A stretch of 64,000 bases of DNA from Prosopocoilus inquinatus (GCA_036172665.1 CM069873.1:46780001-46844000), one strand, 5' to 3'; shown: positions 33,050 through 43,764, numbered from the stretch's first letter. A program made the numbers and translations. Notes: generated by a model not told the origin, from the sequence alone.

Positions 33050-34888
33050 GTATCCGTAACTGGTGCGACTTTGGTTGAAAATATTAATCGCTTTTCATTT
33101 TGGCACCAAACTACTAGAAACTTTCAGTTGTTTATTAAATATTTACATCTAACAATTACTATTTTCTCAATAACTTGTCGAATATCAGAACTGGACACTA
33201 CAAACTGTATATCATTGAAAAGCTTGTTAAAAACGCTATGGAATGGTGTAAAAATATACGATTTGAAAAAATGGAGTTTTTACTATTTATAAATATTCAT
33301 ATTCAAAAAATCGTAGTAAGTCTTGAAACACTTCACGACTAGGCTTGATATCGAAAGATTGGCAACAGACTTGGCATTGACTGAAGAAAAATCGGTTGCG
33401 TTATCTTTAGTGGTTTAGAAGTTACGAATTTTTGAATGGAACCTTGCATCCGGGAATTTTCAAGAAAAAATTGACTCACATCAAAAAGTATGATTGATAC
33501 GTAAAAGTGGCTCAAATAAATTTAACGCAGAATTTAATGTAGAATCCAAAAGTGAAGTCAAAATGGGGTATTTCAATTTAAAAAAAAAAGCGTAACTTTA
33601 ATATTTTTATAATACTCGGACAACCTGTATACAAACGAAAATAATTTTAAAATGTGCAATGGAAGCGCTTCTATTACACAAAAAAAATTTGAGTCGATAC
33701 CTGGAATAGCAAGAAAGTTATGGAATTCTTATGGAGCTCTGGGACACCCTGTATGTCTTTCATATCTTCAAAATAATCCTCAAATATTGTGTCAGACATT
33801 CGCAATGTACAGTAGTCATGCATTAATTGCTTGGATCTTTCGAAGGTTAGCCTATTTTAAGGGCTTATGAATAATGGCCCAGGTTGAAAATACTCTCTCT
33901 AGTTGGGCCGATGATGCAGACATATTCAGTAATTTCATTGGTAACTTAGTAATTATTAGGACGGTGAATTTCGGCCAGGCACCAAAAGACGAATTGATTC
34001 TTAATGTCCTTTCCATAAAGAAGTCCGAACATTCTGATTTTGTGGTATACATGTCACATTCATTTAAACCTTCTCCATTTAAATTTACAAGTAAAAAATG
34101 ATTGCTTTTTTTATTCCTTATTCAATTTTTCATTATCGTAATGAGGATGGAAAAAGCAAACAGCAACTGCAATTTCACTTGATGCCATTTCGTTTCTTTC
34201 TTTGAGACGGTCTTTATACTTTTCGGGGAGTTGCATATCTAACCATACCGCTGCTGCGTCCGCAAGGGAAAAATTAGTACTTTGACATTTTGCTACCTAC
34301 CTGCTCAGGTATTTACAAGTGATCGCCGTGACAGACGTTTCGGCGTCACCGGCCAGCACCAGTGGGATAGGGTGGATTCTTTCAAATTCTTCGCGAAAGG
34401 AATGATAAAGGCGCCATTTAATTTTTTTTGGCAATGGGGGACCGCGGGAAAACTAAGAAAACGCGAGTCATCCACAATATTTACAACAGTATAACTTTAT
34501 TTAATACAGAAAACAGGAAACAAATTGTCACAATCAAATACGCAGGTCAATACATAAACAACAAAACAATAGGACTAAAATCCAACGTGCGCAGGATGCA
34601 GTGTAAAATCTATTTTTGAGCGATAAATGTTGCCGCGCCGCGCGAACACCTAGCGTGGCGAACTCAAAATCAAACTTTTATTATAAATAAACAAAAGGGG
34701 AATGAAGAGCAATTTCGCTCCGCGTAACTTAGACACGGCGGCAACAACACTGTTAAATTTGAATTTTTATTTTAAATCAACTCGCACGCTGTTGAAGTCT
34801 ATTGCATAATAACCGTTCATATTCGTTTTCAGATATGTTTATGTAAAATCACTATTTAATTAATGTATAAAGAAATTGTAAATAAATA
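33050..34888. other. Non-coding region with short repeats
   Basis: No supported gene. 33620 (GGACAACCTGTATAC) and 33742 (GGGACACCCTGTATG) are short motifs often seen at ends of insect repeats. 34280-34620 is a little richer in GC with a 70-codon ORF of no recognisable family. Confidence 0.4.
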
Positions 34889-34890
34889 TA

Positions 34891-35415
34891 CAGTGTGAAT
34901 AAAAATAAGGAATGAGTGGTCGCTATTATAAGTTTTCCAAAAAAATGTTTTAAATAGAAGTTAATTAATGTTAATGGCTAATTATTTGCCACAAATTGGC
35001 GTTTTTAAATTTTTCTTGTGACGTCATAATTTTTAACTGTGACGTCATCAATAATTATCTTTAAAATCTATATTTCTTTCAACTTTTCTCTTCCCGGTTT
35101 TACAAAATATAGAGATAAGAAAAATTTCGGTAGAATGAACTTCATTTTGTGAGTCTGTAGACTTCTCAAATTTTTTTTATATCCTATAATGTGTTTATAT
35201 GACCGTAAAGAGAGAAAAATATATTATCAATCTGGGTAGAAAGAATTAGAGATTGTAATTTATAAAAAATCATCTCATATCACATAAGAAAAAAGGCAAA
35301 AGCCAGTTTGTAGCAAATAAATAGTAATTTAACTTTTATTTAAAACATTTTTTTGTAAAACCTATAGTAGCGCCTCTATTGACGCATCAACATTCTTTAC
35401 TTTTTATTCACTCTG
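34891..35415. mobile_element. MITE with TA target duplication, 525 bp
   Basis: Left end CAGTGTGAATAAAAATAAGG, right end (reverse complement) CAGAGTGAATAAAAAGTAAA, each preceded by TA (34889-34890, 35416-35417), as for Tc1/mariner-type elements. The interior holds two TGACGTCA palindromes at about 35019 and 35040. No transposase ORF. Confidence 0.75.
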
Positions 35416-35869
35416 TACATTTGATGCAATTTCTTGCACATACTTTTTTATTAATTAAATACAAACATTCTTTGTGGTTATACACAAATACATTTCAACT
35501 CGAATATCAGCGGATATGAATGATTACTTCATAAATTTCAACAGCGTGTCTATTGACATAAAAGAATCATTCAAATTTAAAATTGTGGCTATTCAATGTT
35601 CATATTACCTATAGGAGAATTATCCATAGTTTTGGAAAACACAAGTCGCACCAGAATCTTAAAAACAAGGCGCACACTTTCAGGCTTGAGAAAAGATGAA
35701 CATGAGCATTACGTTTACTGTTTTGGGTATTTGGGTTTGAAAGCCCCGCTTTCAGTTACTTAAATAAAGATCCGTTAACATAGAATATTGTGTAGAAAGT
35801 ATTGTATTGGTAACGACGTATGACGCTAAGTTTTCTACTGTCCAATATATTTGCACTACCGTTACGATA

Positions 35870-35878
35870 AGTTTTATA
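35870..35878. repeat. 9-bp target-site duplication, left
   Basis: AGTTTTATA, repeated at 36537-36545 after ribozyme-repeat insertion F. Confidence 0.7.
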
Positions 35879-35916
35879 AAATTTTGTTGCAAATCGTTTC
35901 TGATTGGAGTGAAAAC

Positions 35917-35963
35917 CTCGAACAGCCTCTGTACAGAGCTGCTTCAGCCCTGTTTGGGACTTC
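35917..35963 (-). ncRNA. Hammerhead ribozyme, variant (F1)
   Basis: Minus strand CTGATGA at 35958-35952; stem II AGTCC/GGGCT (one T-G pair); GAA; stem III is altered to GCAGCTCTGT (a 2-base insertion and a first-base change), then A and CAGAG pairing with CTCTG. Probably impaired at stem III. Confidence 0.75.
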
Positions 35964-36296
35964 ATCAGCAGAGACGTAGCTCGACATTTCCACTGCAGAC
36001 CAAAAACGACTTGTCCTATTTATTCGTAAGTGCGATGTAATAGTGATAAACAGATAAAACAGCGACATCGTACGATCGCTTTTTGACCTGACATTGCAGT
36101 AGGATAGACAAATTGAAGCGGATTTGCTCCTAATAGGTCCCTCATGCAAGGCGGCCATGCTTGCTGTCAAAGCATAATGAAAGTCAAAAAATGATCGTAG
36201 GATGTCGCTGTTTTATCTGTTCATCACTAATATATCGCAATTGCGAATAAATTGGACAAGTCGTTTTTGGTCTGCAATGGGAATGTCGAGCTACGT

Positions 36297-36341
36297 CTCT
36301 GCTGATGAAGCCCCAAACAGGGCTGAAACAGCTGTACAGAG
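36297..36341 (+). ncRNA. Type I hammerhead ribozyme, best copy (F2)
   Basis: CTGATGA 36302-36308; stem II AGCCC 36309-36313 with GGGCT 36320-36324, loop CAAACA; GAA 36325-36327; stem III ACAG/CTGT 36328-36335 without loop; cleavage after A36336; inner stem I CTCTG 36297-36301 with CAGAG 36337-36341. Outer stem I TCGAGC 36286-36291 with GCTCGA 36345-36350, leaving an internal loop (TACGT/GCT) where stem I-loop II contacts occur in natural type I hammerheads. All invariant core bases are present. Confidence 0.9.
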
Positions 36342-36545
36342 GCTGCTCGAGGTTTTCACTGCAATCAAAAACGATTTGCAACAAAATTTTTTAAAACTTT
36401 CATATATGTTTTGACAGTAAGCATGGCCGCCTTGCATTGGGGACTTATTAGGAGCAAATCCGCTTCAATTTGTCTGTCCTATTGCAATGTCAGGTCAAAA
36501 AGCGATCGTAAGATGTCGCTGTTTTATTTGTTGATGAGTTTTATA

Positions 36546-37150
36546 TAAATGAACGTTTAATAGAAATTTTATGGTGTCGTCTTAGTAACTAGGGTCAAGC
36601 GGTGTACAATTGAGACACTTTTTAGAACTTTCAATTTTTTAATGTGTTAGAGTCCTTCAAGGGAATTGATGAAATTTTTGTAAGAGATAAATTATGATGG
36701 AAAAAGTATTGACAACTTAAAAACATACAAAAAATACCTTTATGTAACCCCGAAAAAGTCTAAGAATGAGACATGCCAGGTTAAATATCATAAAATGCAT
36801 GTATTAAGGGCTGGTTGCGCAGTCACTGTTTAACATTTGACAGTGATTTGGGCTGCCGATGCCGAATGTAATCAAATGGCATGTCGTTGCTAAGCATCGG
36901 AGAATTTCGTCGCCGGCAAATTTGTCTGGCCGGGCCCGGCGCAGTCTGAAGCCTGTCGGAGCCGATACGGGCGTTTTTGACTGTGTCGGTCCGGATACGG
37001 TCCTAATACGGTCCTATTACGGTCAGGTCTAATGGGCGAACTCCTTTAATCTAAATAATTTAATAACGCAATGTATTTAGAATAATAAAAAAATACACCA
37101 TAACTATTCAAATAAAAAATATATATTTTCAATGAAGTACTGTATTTTTG
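36546..37150. other. Non-coding region with a GC-rich patch
   Basis: No gene seen. About 36905-37025 is GC-rich with a short tandem of TACGGTCCTA-like units (three near 36996-37022). Confidence 0.4.
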
Positions 37151-37151
37151 A

Positions 37152-37226
37152 TTTTTAATCTGGCGAAGCGAGTTGGCCAAATTGCTTGGTCTCGCGGATT
37201 TTGCAACATTGGGTTCGAATGTCATC
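37152..37226 (+). repeat. tRNA-like (SINE head) sequence, plus
   Basis: TGGCGAAGCGAGTTGG resembles a pol III A box and GGGTTCGAATGTC a B box at about the right spacing; a T-rich run follows near 37234. No tRNA cloverleaf is convincing, so a tRNA-derived SINE head or pseudogene is likely. Confidence 0.4.
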
Positions 37227-37332
37227 AGGTTTCTGTTTTTTTATTACAATATTTAATCATTTATGTTGTAATATTCAATAAATTTTATAATAGGAAATAA
37301 AATAAACACTAAAAATTGTAATAAAAAAAGAC

Positions 37333-37404
37333 TAGATGGAACTTGAACACGAGGGACGCGAGAGGAATCCTCAAGACAAGCAATTTTCAACTCACTCCGT
37401 CTTG
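37333..37404 (-). repeat. tRNA-like (SINE head) sequence, minus
   Basis: On the minus strand, GGAGTGAGTTGAAAATTGCTT then GTGTTCAAGTTCC parallels the plus-strand copy at 37152-37226, including the shared (A)ATTGCTTG block. The two face each other across ~110 AT-rich bases. Confidence 0.4.
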
Positions 37405-37524
37405 TCGGAGGAAATGTTAAAAATGAAGTATTAAATTGAATAATACAAAGCCCCGTTACAAGTTCAAAATTTATTTACTTCATTTTTTTTGCAAAATCCT
37501 GAACGATAAAAACTTTTAATATTA

Positions 37525-37526
<2 letters not shown>

Positions 37527-37559
<33 letters not shown>

Positions 37560-37562
37560 TAT
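37527..37562. repeat. AAT/ATA microsatellite
   Basis: About ten AAT trinucleotides in a row, ending AACAAT. Confidence 0.9.
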
Positions 37563-37923
37563 TTATTGTTTATTGCCTATTTGTTTGCATAATGCTAGGT
37601 TAAGTCAAAAATTAAACCAAAAAATAATAGTAACACATGTAGGTGTACAAGAAAACTTACAAGTACAAAAAAATAAAATCACACACAAAAAGTTCTCAGG
37701 GGTAACTGTCTAAGAAGTCATTAATGGAATAGTAACATTTTTTTTAAATACGTGAACTGCTGGAAAATTTTCTGGAATCTAGTAGGTCCAGAGTTGTTAG
37801 CGTTCATCAACTGTAATATTTGAAAAGTTTGACGTTTTTCGCCTATAATTCTATTGACAGTTCCTATCCAAGTGAACTAGTTTTGTTTGTACAGCATTTG
37901 AGAAAAAGTAATTTTGTGTAAAC

Positions 37924-38977
37924 ATGGAAATATCGAGTGAAAATTTTCATGCCATGATTTTTTACGATTTCAAATGTGGTCTAACGCCGAAACAATGCCT
38001 CGATCGGCTTCATTTGTCTTTTGTAGTTGAAGCACCATCAAAGAGCAGTGTTTTTAATTGGTTTGTCGAATTCCAGCGTGGACGTACCTCTCTCAGTGAC
38101 GAATTTCGTGAAGGTCGTCCATCAACATCTGTTGTTGCCACTAATGTAGATGCTGTGCGTGAAATGCTTAAGCGAGCTTGACAAGCGACATACCGTGAGA
38201 TTCAAGCATCCTTACGCATTGACATGAAAGCAATACACTAGATTTTGCATTATCATTTGAATGTACGAAAGCTTTGCAGTCGTTGGATCCACCACAATTT
38301 AACAGAAGCGCAAAAGCAGGGTCGTGTCAAATGGTGCGAAGAAATGCTCAAGAAATTCAATGGAGGTCGTTCAAATATAGTTTATAACATCGTTACTGGT
38401 GACGAAACGTGGATCTATTCGTACGAGTCAGAAAGTAAACAACATTCTATCGTTTGGGTATTTTAAAATGAACCAATACCAACAAAAGTTGTCCGGTCAC
38501 GCAGTGCTGCGAAGCAAATGATTGCTTGTTTCTTTGATTTAACTGGACATGTAGCAACCGTGGCTTTAGAGGATCGAAAAACCGTGAATGCTGATTGGTA
38601 TACTACAATTTGTTTGCCGGAAGTCATCGATCAAATAAGAAGAAACAATCGAAATCGACGAATTATTCTCCATCATGACAACGCCAGCTCTCACTCAGCC
38701 CGTCAAACAGTTGATTTTATGTCCAACAAAAATGTTGAATTAATGACTCATTGTCCGTATTCACCTGATTCATCACCTAACGATTTCTTTTTATTCCTAA
38801 ATTATCAAAAATAAAATGCGTGGTGAGCGATTTTCGTCGGCTGAAGCAGCGCTTGAAACATTCCGGACACTGGTTTCTGAGGTACCATCTTTAGAGTTGA
38901 AAACGTGCTTTAGAAATTGGTTCGAGCGTATGCAAAAGTGTATTGATGTCAAAGGCGAATACTTCGAAAAACAATGA
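37924..38977 (+). pseudogene. mariner transposase (DD34D), dead copy
   Basis: About 350 codons from MEISSENFHAM to GEYFEKQ, full family length. The N-terminal HTH part is complete; the catalytic residues are readable (TGDETWIYSYE; HHDNASSH; SPNDFFLF) with 34 residues between the last two Asp. Three in-frame stops (TGA 38179, TAG near 38239, TAA 38464) and a frameshift near 38800 kill it. Family resemblance is to the cecropia/mellifera type of mariner. Terminal repeats were not identified. Confidence 0.9.
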
Positions 38978-39103
38978 TACCGTTTACCAAATTTCATATG
39001 CGTTTTTTCATACCGTTTCCAGAAACAGCAGCCCACGTATATAAGTATATAACTTTATTTTGGATTTAAACATTACAATATTTAAGGATTTCAGTTCAGT
39101 AGT

Positions 39104-39193
39104 AGGAATAGGCCGATTCTGGAACCTCCTCCGACCTTGACCAATAAAATTCAAGGTCAAGGTCGGAGGAGGTTCCAGAATCGGCCTATTCCT
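39104..39193. repeat. Perfect 39-bp-stem hairpin containing TGACCTTGA-type sites
   Basis: 39 bases from AGGAATAGGCC to CCGACCTTGACC are followed by the 12-base loop AATAAAATTCAA and the exact reverse complement. The stem holds TCAAGGTCA-like nuclear-receptor half-sites. The loop and inner stem recur in the array at 56290-56930. Confidence 0.9.
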
Positions 39194-39400
39194 GACGTGA
39201 CCTCACCATGACCTTCAAGTTCAAGGCCATGACCTTGAGGTGGAGGTTCCAGAATCCATTCCTGGCGTTACCTTATCATAATCTTCATGGTCAAGATCAT
39301 GACCTTGAAGTGACTTCAATGATAAGGTTATGTCAAGGTTAGAGGGACCTCCAGGCGACCATGAAGTGACCTTCTGCGTGACTGCCCTTCTGCAAGGTTA
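39194..39400. repeat. TGACCTTGA-rich degenerate repeat
   Basis: Continues the hairpin with repeated TGACCTTCA, TGACCTTGA and TCAAGATCATGACC words and a second partial GGAGGTTCCAGAATC block near 39241. No ORF. Confidence 0.7.
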
Positions 39401-39876
39401 CAGCTTCCCTCCCGCCTCCCAAGTATTTGTAGGCCTTATATACCTATCTATGCAGTTAAATTTATTTTCAGTATGATTTTGTTGCGACTGAAATTAAGTC
39501 TGGAAGCTCCTCCGATCAAACATTTCCCTCTCATTGAGGAGGTTAGAAAATCACTTTTCTTTTCAATGTCATTGATTGGGCAATGAGCAAACGTTGCGAA
39601 ATTGACATATCTCTGAAAATGGTTTCATTCAAGGTCTGAGGAGATCCCAGAATCGATCTATTCCCGACATGACCTCCGGAATGTTGCAGAAAAGGTGAGA
39701 ATAAATTCAGTTGGTGTACAACCGTGAAGCTTACAACTAAAGAAGCAATTCGTTGCTGAGTTGAGGGAAATACTTGTAATTGAAACAATAGTTCGTTAGT
39801 TATACCGTATGATTTCTTAAATTTTAGATAAAGGGGGGCAGTGGAAAGCAAAACATATTATGATAAATACCTCAAT

Positions 39877-40163
39877 TGTAATGGAATATTATATTTCATT
39901 ACATTTTATGGAAAGTTCCCGCGGTGCATCCGGTGCTGATTTAGCGTCTAAAGACAAGCGCAACGGATGCGCCGCGAAGCCAGGGAAAAATTGCTGAAAG
40001 GAATAAAAAAGAAACATGTACAGTATGTATCAAGTCTTCACTAAATAAAGATGCATAAAGTGGTTTCACTAAAATCAAAAACTTTACAGTAAAGAAGTGA
40101 AAAACATTTCTTTATTTTATAACATTGAACAAATCCGAGAAAGGTACATTATTATTTATTACA
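39877..40163 (+). repeat. 5' LTR (287 bp)
   Basis: Starts TGTAATGG, ends TTATTACA. Compared with the 3' LTR it lacks a TTAAGACATAA-like segment near 40060. Confidence 0.9.
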
Positions 40164-40179
40164 TGGCGATCCTGCCATT
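40164..40179 (+). other. Primer-binding site
   Basis: TGGCGATCCTGCCATT follows the 5' LTR directly; TGGCGA is a usual PBS start (tRNA-Arg or -Ser type). The tRNA identity was not checked. Confidence 0.6.
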
Positions 40180-40226
40180 AAAGTACTAGTGAAGTGTAAA
40201 GTGTAAACGAAGAAGAAGTTTGCAAA

Positions 40227-40484
40227 ATGGGTGGCAATCAGTCGAGAAAGGAAAAGGAAATAATAATCGCACGAGCTGGTAGCAGTGGTGGTACTACAAA
40301 ATTTAATGAAACCAAAGTACAATTCATCCTGTGGGAAATAGCAGGCGTAGCAGTGTTATTCTTGGTAGTCGTTACAATTACATTATTTATTTGGCGTCGA
40401 TGCAAGAAGGCATGGTTGAAGAAGATCAGAAAAGAAGTTTACAAGAGTCGGGACCATCTCGCCGTTGTAGGTGACAGTGTGTAA
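40227..40484 (+). CDS. Small acylated single-TM protein upstream of gag, 85 aa
   Basis: Begins MGGNQSRKEKE, an N-myristoylation consensus (Gly2, Ser6). One strong membrane segment at about residues 33-55 (AVLFLVVVTITLFIW) is followed by a basic tail (RRCKKAWLKKIRKE). It sits between PBS and gag in the 5' leader. I recall short extra ORFs at this place in mdg1/412-group elements, but assign no function. The frame is open and uninterrupted although gag-pol is damaged. Membrane anchoring is inferred from the sequence. Confidence 0.65.
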   Translation: MGGNQSRKEKEIIIARAGSSGGTTKFNETKVQFILWEIAGVAVLFLVVVTITLFIWRRCKKAWLKKIRKEVYKSRDHLAVVGDSV

Positions 40485-40549
40485 ATGGTACGCAAATCGT
40501 GAGATAAACTAAGGTCAGTTAAACATACGTTCATTTGTTTTTTATATAA

Positions 40550-41610
40550 ATGAGTATACTAGTTAAGTTTAAAGCATTATATGATGAACTTCAGTTGTTT
40601 AAAGCTAATAGAGTTAAAGATAATAAAGATAGACGAGAAAATTTAGAATTAACTCAGAAAAGATTAATAGATTTAGAACAGTTTTCAGTTAGGTTAGGCA
40701 ACCTAAGAGTAGAATTTGGTAAGAATGTGGCAAATATTGATGTAACTGGTAAAGTTAAGATTTACATTGAAAAAATTAATTTAATTATTAATGATATTCA
40801 TTGTATGCTTCAGCATAGGTTAAACATTCATTCTGAAATGGGAGAACAATTTAATTTAAAAACTGCGGGTAGTTTGTTATGGATGGAAATGAGGACACAA
40901 CCAAAAAATTAATAGATTCAATCATATTATACGCTGGGTTATTAGAACCAGGCAGCATAAAGCATTTAATAAATTTCGTTTTAAAAACTCGCCTCTCTGA
41001 AAATGCTAAAATTCGGTTGAATAAAAAATACGATACCGTAGATTCACTAGTGAGAGATATTAGAGAAAATTTTATTACGAAAAAATCAGCTACAACACTT
41101 TCAAATCAATTGCATCAATCGCGACAATTGAACAAATCCATTGACGAATTTGGTAGCGAAATCGAACAACTATTTAGCAATTTAACATTAGCTCAAGCAG
41201 GAAATGACGAAAATTTACTAATTTCATTGCGACCGGTGAACGAAAAAATTGCTATAAATTCTTTTTGCAATGGTATAAGAAACCATGAATTAAGAACTAT
41301 CATTAAATCTCGAAATGTCACCACATTAAAAGAAGCTATTAGTGTGGCAATTGATGAAGATAGGAATAAACCCTCATCATCAAATGTTTTTTATTTCAAT
41401 AACCGCGGAAATACTAACAGAGTTCGAGGTTCTAGAATGAATTCTAAACCATCTTATAAACGCAATCAAAATTCTTCACAACAATATGTCAAAACACCTC
41501 AAAATTTCAGACGTTCCTTTAATTCAAATACCGAAAACCGTAATAACGATATTAGTCGTTCACATATTTTAATCAAGCTCGCGGACAAAGACGATCATCG
41601 CAAGGGATAA
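40550..41610 (+). pseudogene. gag, broken into two overlapping frames
   Basis: 40550-40912 (120 aa, helical, Lys-rich) and 40879-41610 (243 aa) overlap in different frames, which could be a frameshift lesion or two ORFs. The second holds a capsid-like helical core (GLLEPGSIKHLINFVL, TLSNQLHQSRQLNKSIDEF) and an Asn/Arg-rich end (NRGNTNRVRGSRMNSK) instead of a zinc knuckle, as in mdg1-type gag. Confidence 0.7.
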
Positions 41611-41736
41611 ATCGAGTTCAAGCAAGTAATCGAGGGCGTACGGCAAATCGTGGCAATGCGTTTTACGTGGAACCAGTAGATCCTTCATCCAGCCATAATC
41701 GGTTTTTTCGAGACTAAAACTATCGGAACTGTAATT

Positions 41737-42393
41737 TTGAATGTGAACGGTATGAATTATATCAAGCTGAAATATGAAGACACTGAATTACTGTTTCTTT
41801 TGGATACAGGTGCAAGTGTTAGTATGATTTTAAAAAAAATTTTAAAACCTAATGAAATTATTGATACCTCCAGGCAATTAACTATTAATGGGATTGCAGG
41901 ATCAACAAAATCAAATGGATCACTTTGTGTTTCTTTACAGTTAGAAGACGATAAATTTAAACATGAATTTCATGTCGTAAAAGATTTTAGATGTGATTTG
42001 AATGAAATTATCGGATCAGATTTCTTAACAGAGCACAATGCTGTTATCGATTTTGAAAAATTTTTATTCACATTTTGGAATAGCAAACGTAAATGTACAA
42101 CCCCCTTGGAATCTAAATATGACATTTTTACAACAATTCCTCCGCGTTGTAAAACTATCCAATATTTTTGGGTTGATAATAATCAAGATTGTGTAGTGTT
42201 GCCGAATAAAATCTGTGAAGGTGTATTTACCGCAGGCATTATTGCAAGACCAAAGTCACATATTATTCCAGTTCGTATACTAAATACTAACGACAAAGAA
42301 ATTAAAATTAGAAATTTTAAACCAGATACCTACAATTATCAAATTTCGAACTATATAATTTTGACAGCAATGAAATATCACTTGACAGAGTAA
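41737..42393 (+). pseudogene. Retroelement aspartic protease and following region
   Basis: LLFLLDTGASVSMI is a retropepsin active site (DTGA), and GSDFLTEHNAVIDF the usual flap/second motif of this group. The 218-aa piece is closed by a frame change near 42390; coding character continues in other frames to RT. Confidence 0.8.
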
Positions 42394-42429
42394 ATAGTGT
42401 ATTAGATTTAATTAACATTAAACATTTAA

Positions 42430-42965
42430 ATAAAGAAGAAAAAGATTCAATTCAAAAAATTTGCTCAAAATATTCTGATGTTTTTCTTTTAGATAATGAT
42501 CCAGTAACAGTCACAAATATTATCAAAGAAACTATTAAATTAAAAAATGACGCAAAACCAGTCTATATTAAACCGTATCGTTTACCGCAAGCTCAAAAGT
42601 TCGAAATAAATAGACAAATAAGTAAAATGTTAAGGGACGGTATTATTGAAGAGAGCAAATCAAATTGGTCAGCTCCTTTATTAATTGTTCCAAAGAAAGG
42701 CGACTCCAATGGTAACAAAAAATGGAGAGTCGTAGTTGATTACAGACTGTTAAATAAAAATATCGAAGATGATCGGTTCCCTTTGCCTAATATTACAGAA
42801 ATTTTAGATTCATTGTCGGGAGCTTTTTATTTTTCTTATCTAGACCTTTCTCAGGGTTATTATCAGGTTGAGCTAAAACTATCAAGTAGGAAATATACGG
42901 CTTTTACTACTAATGAAGGTCAATTTCAAATGACTCGTTTACCAATGGGGCTAAAAACTAGTTAG
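42430..42965 (+). pseudogene. RT fragment (fingers and palm start), truncated
   Basis: KPYRLPQAQKFEI near 42570, then EESKSNWSAPLLIVPKKG, WRVVVDYRLLN and YFSYLDLSQGYYQVEL: RT motifs up to TRLPMGLKT. It stops exactly before the YxDD region. The next sequence is the integrase tail, so more than 2 kb of pol is gone. Confidence 0.85.
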
Positions 42966-43146
42966 CTATAAGTTTAACGATAAGGTTTTGTTAAGGAGTG
43001 AAACAAATAATAAACTCGAACCCTTATATCAAGGACCGTTTAAAGTTATAAGTGTGTAGTCACCAAATATAACTCTGAAAATAAAAAATAAAATGGTGAA
43101 AGTGCATAAAAATAGAGTGAAAAAATACCACGAACAGACTAATTAA
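42966..43146 (+). pseudogene. Integrase C-terminal tail
   Basis: YKFNDKVLLRSETNNKLEP then YQGPFKVI and KIKNKMVKVHKNRVKKY: the GPY/F-type end of integrase, joined directly after the RT fragment with a stop at the junction. One further stop (TAG near 43059) lies inside. Confidence 0.75.
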
Positions 43147-43453
43147 AAAAAAAAATGAAAAGGTGTCAGGAAAGAAAAGTTAACATTTTGCGCGCGCAAA
43201 AGAGTTAGTTCAGAGGGTATGTTTAAGTTTAAGAATTTTAATTTGCAGTTTTATTTTGAAAGTGTGTAGTTTAAGACTTTTATTTCGATATTTTATTACG
43301 CATAAGGTTATCTAGAAATGTGGGATAGGCTAACAATTTCGCTTCATTATCAATTTATTAGTATACGCTTGGGTTAAGAAATTTTGCTTACTTATAAGTA
43401 CTAATATTTTAGGAAAATTTAAATTCTAATCTAATCTAAATTTTTCCTTTGCT

Positions 43454-43463
43454 GCGAGGGAGG
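43454..43463 (+). other. Polypurine tract
   Basis: GCGAGGGAGG directly before the 3' LTR. Confidence 0.75.
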
Positions 43464-43764
43464 TGTAATGGAATATTATATTTCATTACATTTTATGGAA
43501 AGTTCCCGCGGTGCACCCGGTGCTGATTTAGCGTCTAAAGACAAGCGCAACGGATGCGCCGCGAAGCCAGGGAAAAATTGCTGAAAGGAATAAAAAAGAA
43601 AGATGTACAGTATGTATCGATCTTCACTAAATAAAGATGCATAAGTTAAGACATAAAGTGGTTTCACTGAAAAACAAAAACTTTGCAGTAAAGAAGTGAA
43701 AAACATTTCTTTATTATTTATAACATTGAACAAATCCGAGAAAGGTACATTATAATTTATTACA
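43464..43764 (+). repeat. 3' LTR (301 bp)
   Basis: Starts TGTAATGG, ends TTATTACA; followed by CAAT. Confidence 0.9.

Larger units (their letters stand above)
35879..36536. mobile_element. Hammerhead repeat insertion F (inverted composite)
   Basis: 658 bp. A minus-oriented monomer (35879-36183) is joined head to head with a plus-oriented one (36184-36536); each has a ribozyme. Ends AAATTTTGTTGCAAATCG and GTCGCTGTTTTATTTG correspond to those of insertion A read on the other strand. Flanked by AGTTTTATA on both sides (35870-35878, 36537-36545). ORFs within it reflect the repeat and are not taken as genes. Confidence 0.85.
39877..43764 (+). mobile_element. mdg1-like LTR retrotransposon with internal pol deletion
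   Basis: LTRs 39877-40163 and 43464-43764, PBS at 40164, small TM ORF, gag, protease, first part of RT, then a jump to the integrase C-terminal tail, PPT and 3' LTR. CAAT flanks both sides (39873-39876, 43765-43768). The LTRs differ by several small indels. It is non-autonomous because RT palm, RNase H and the integrase core are missing. Confidence 0.9.
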
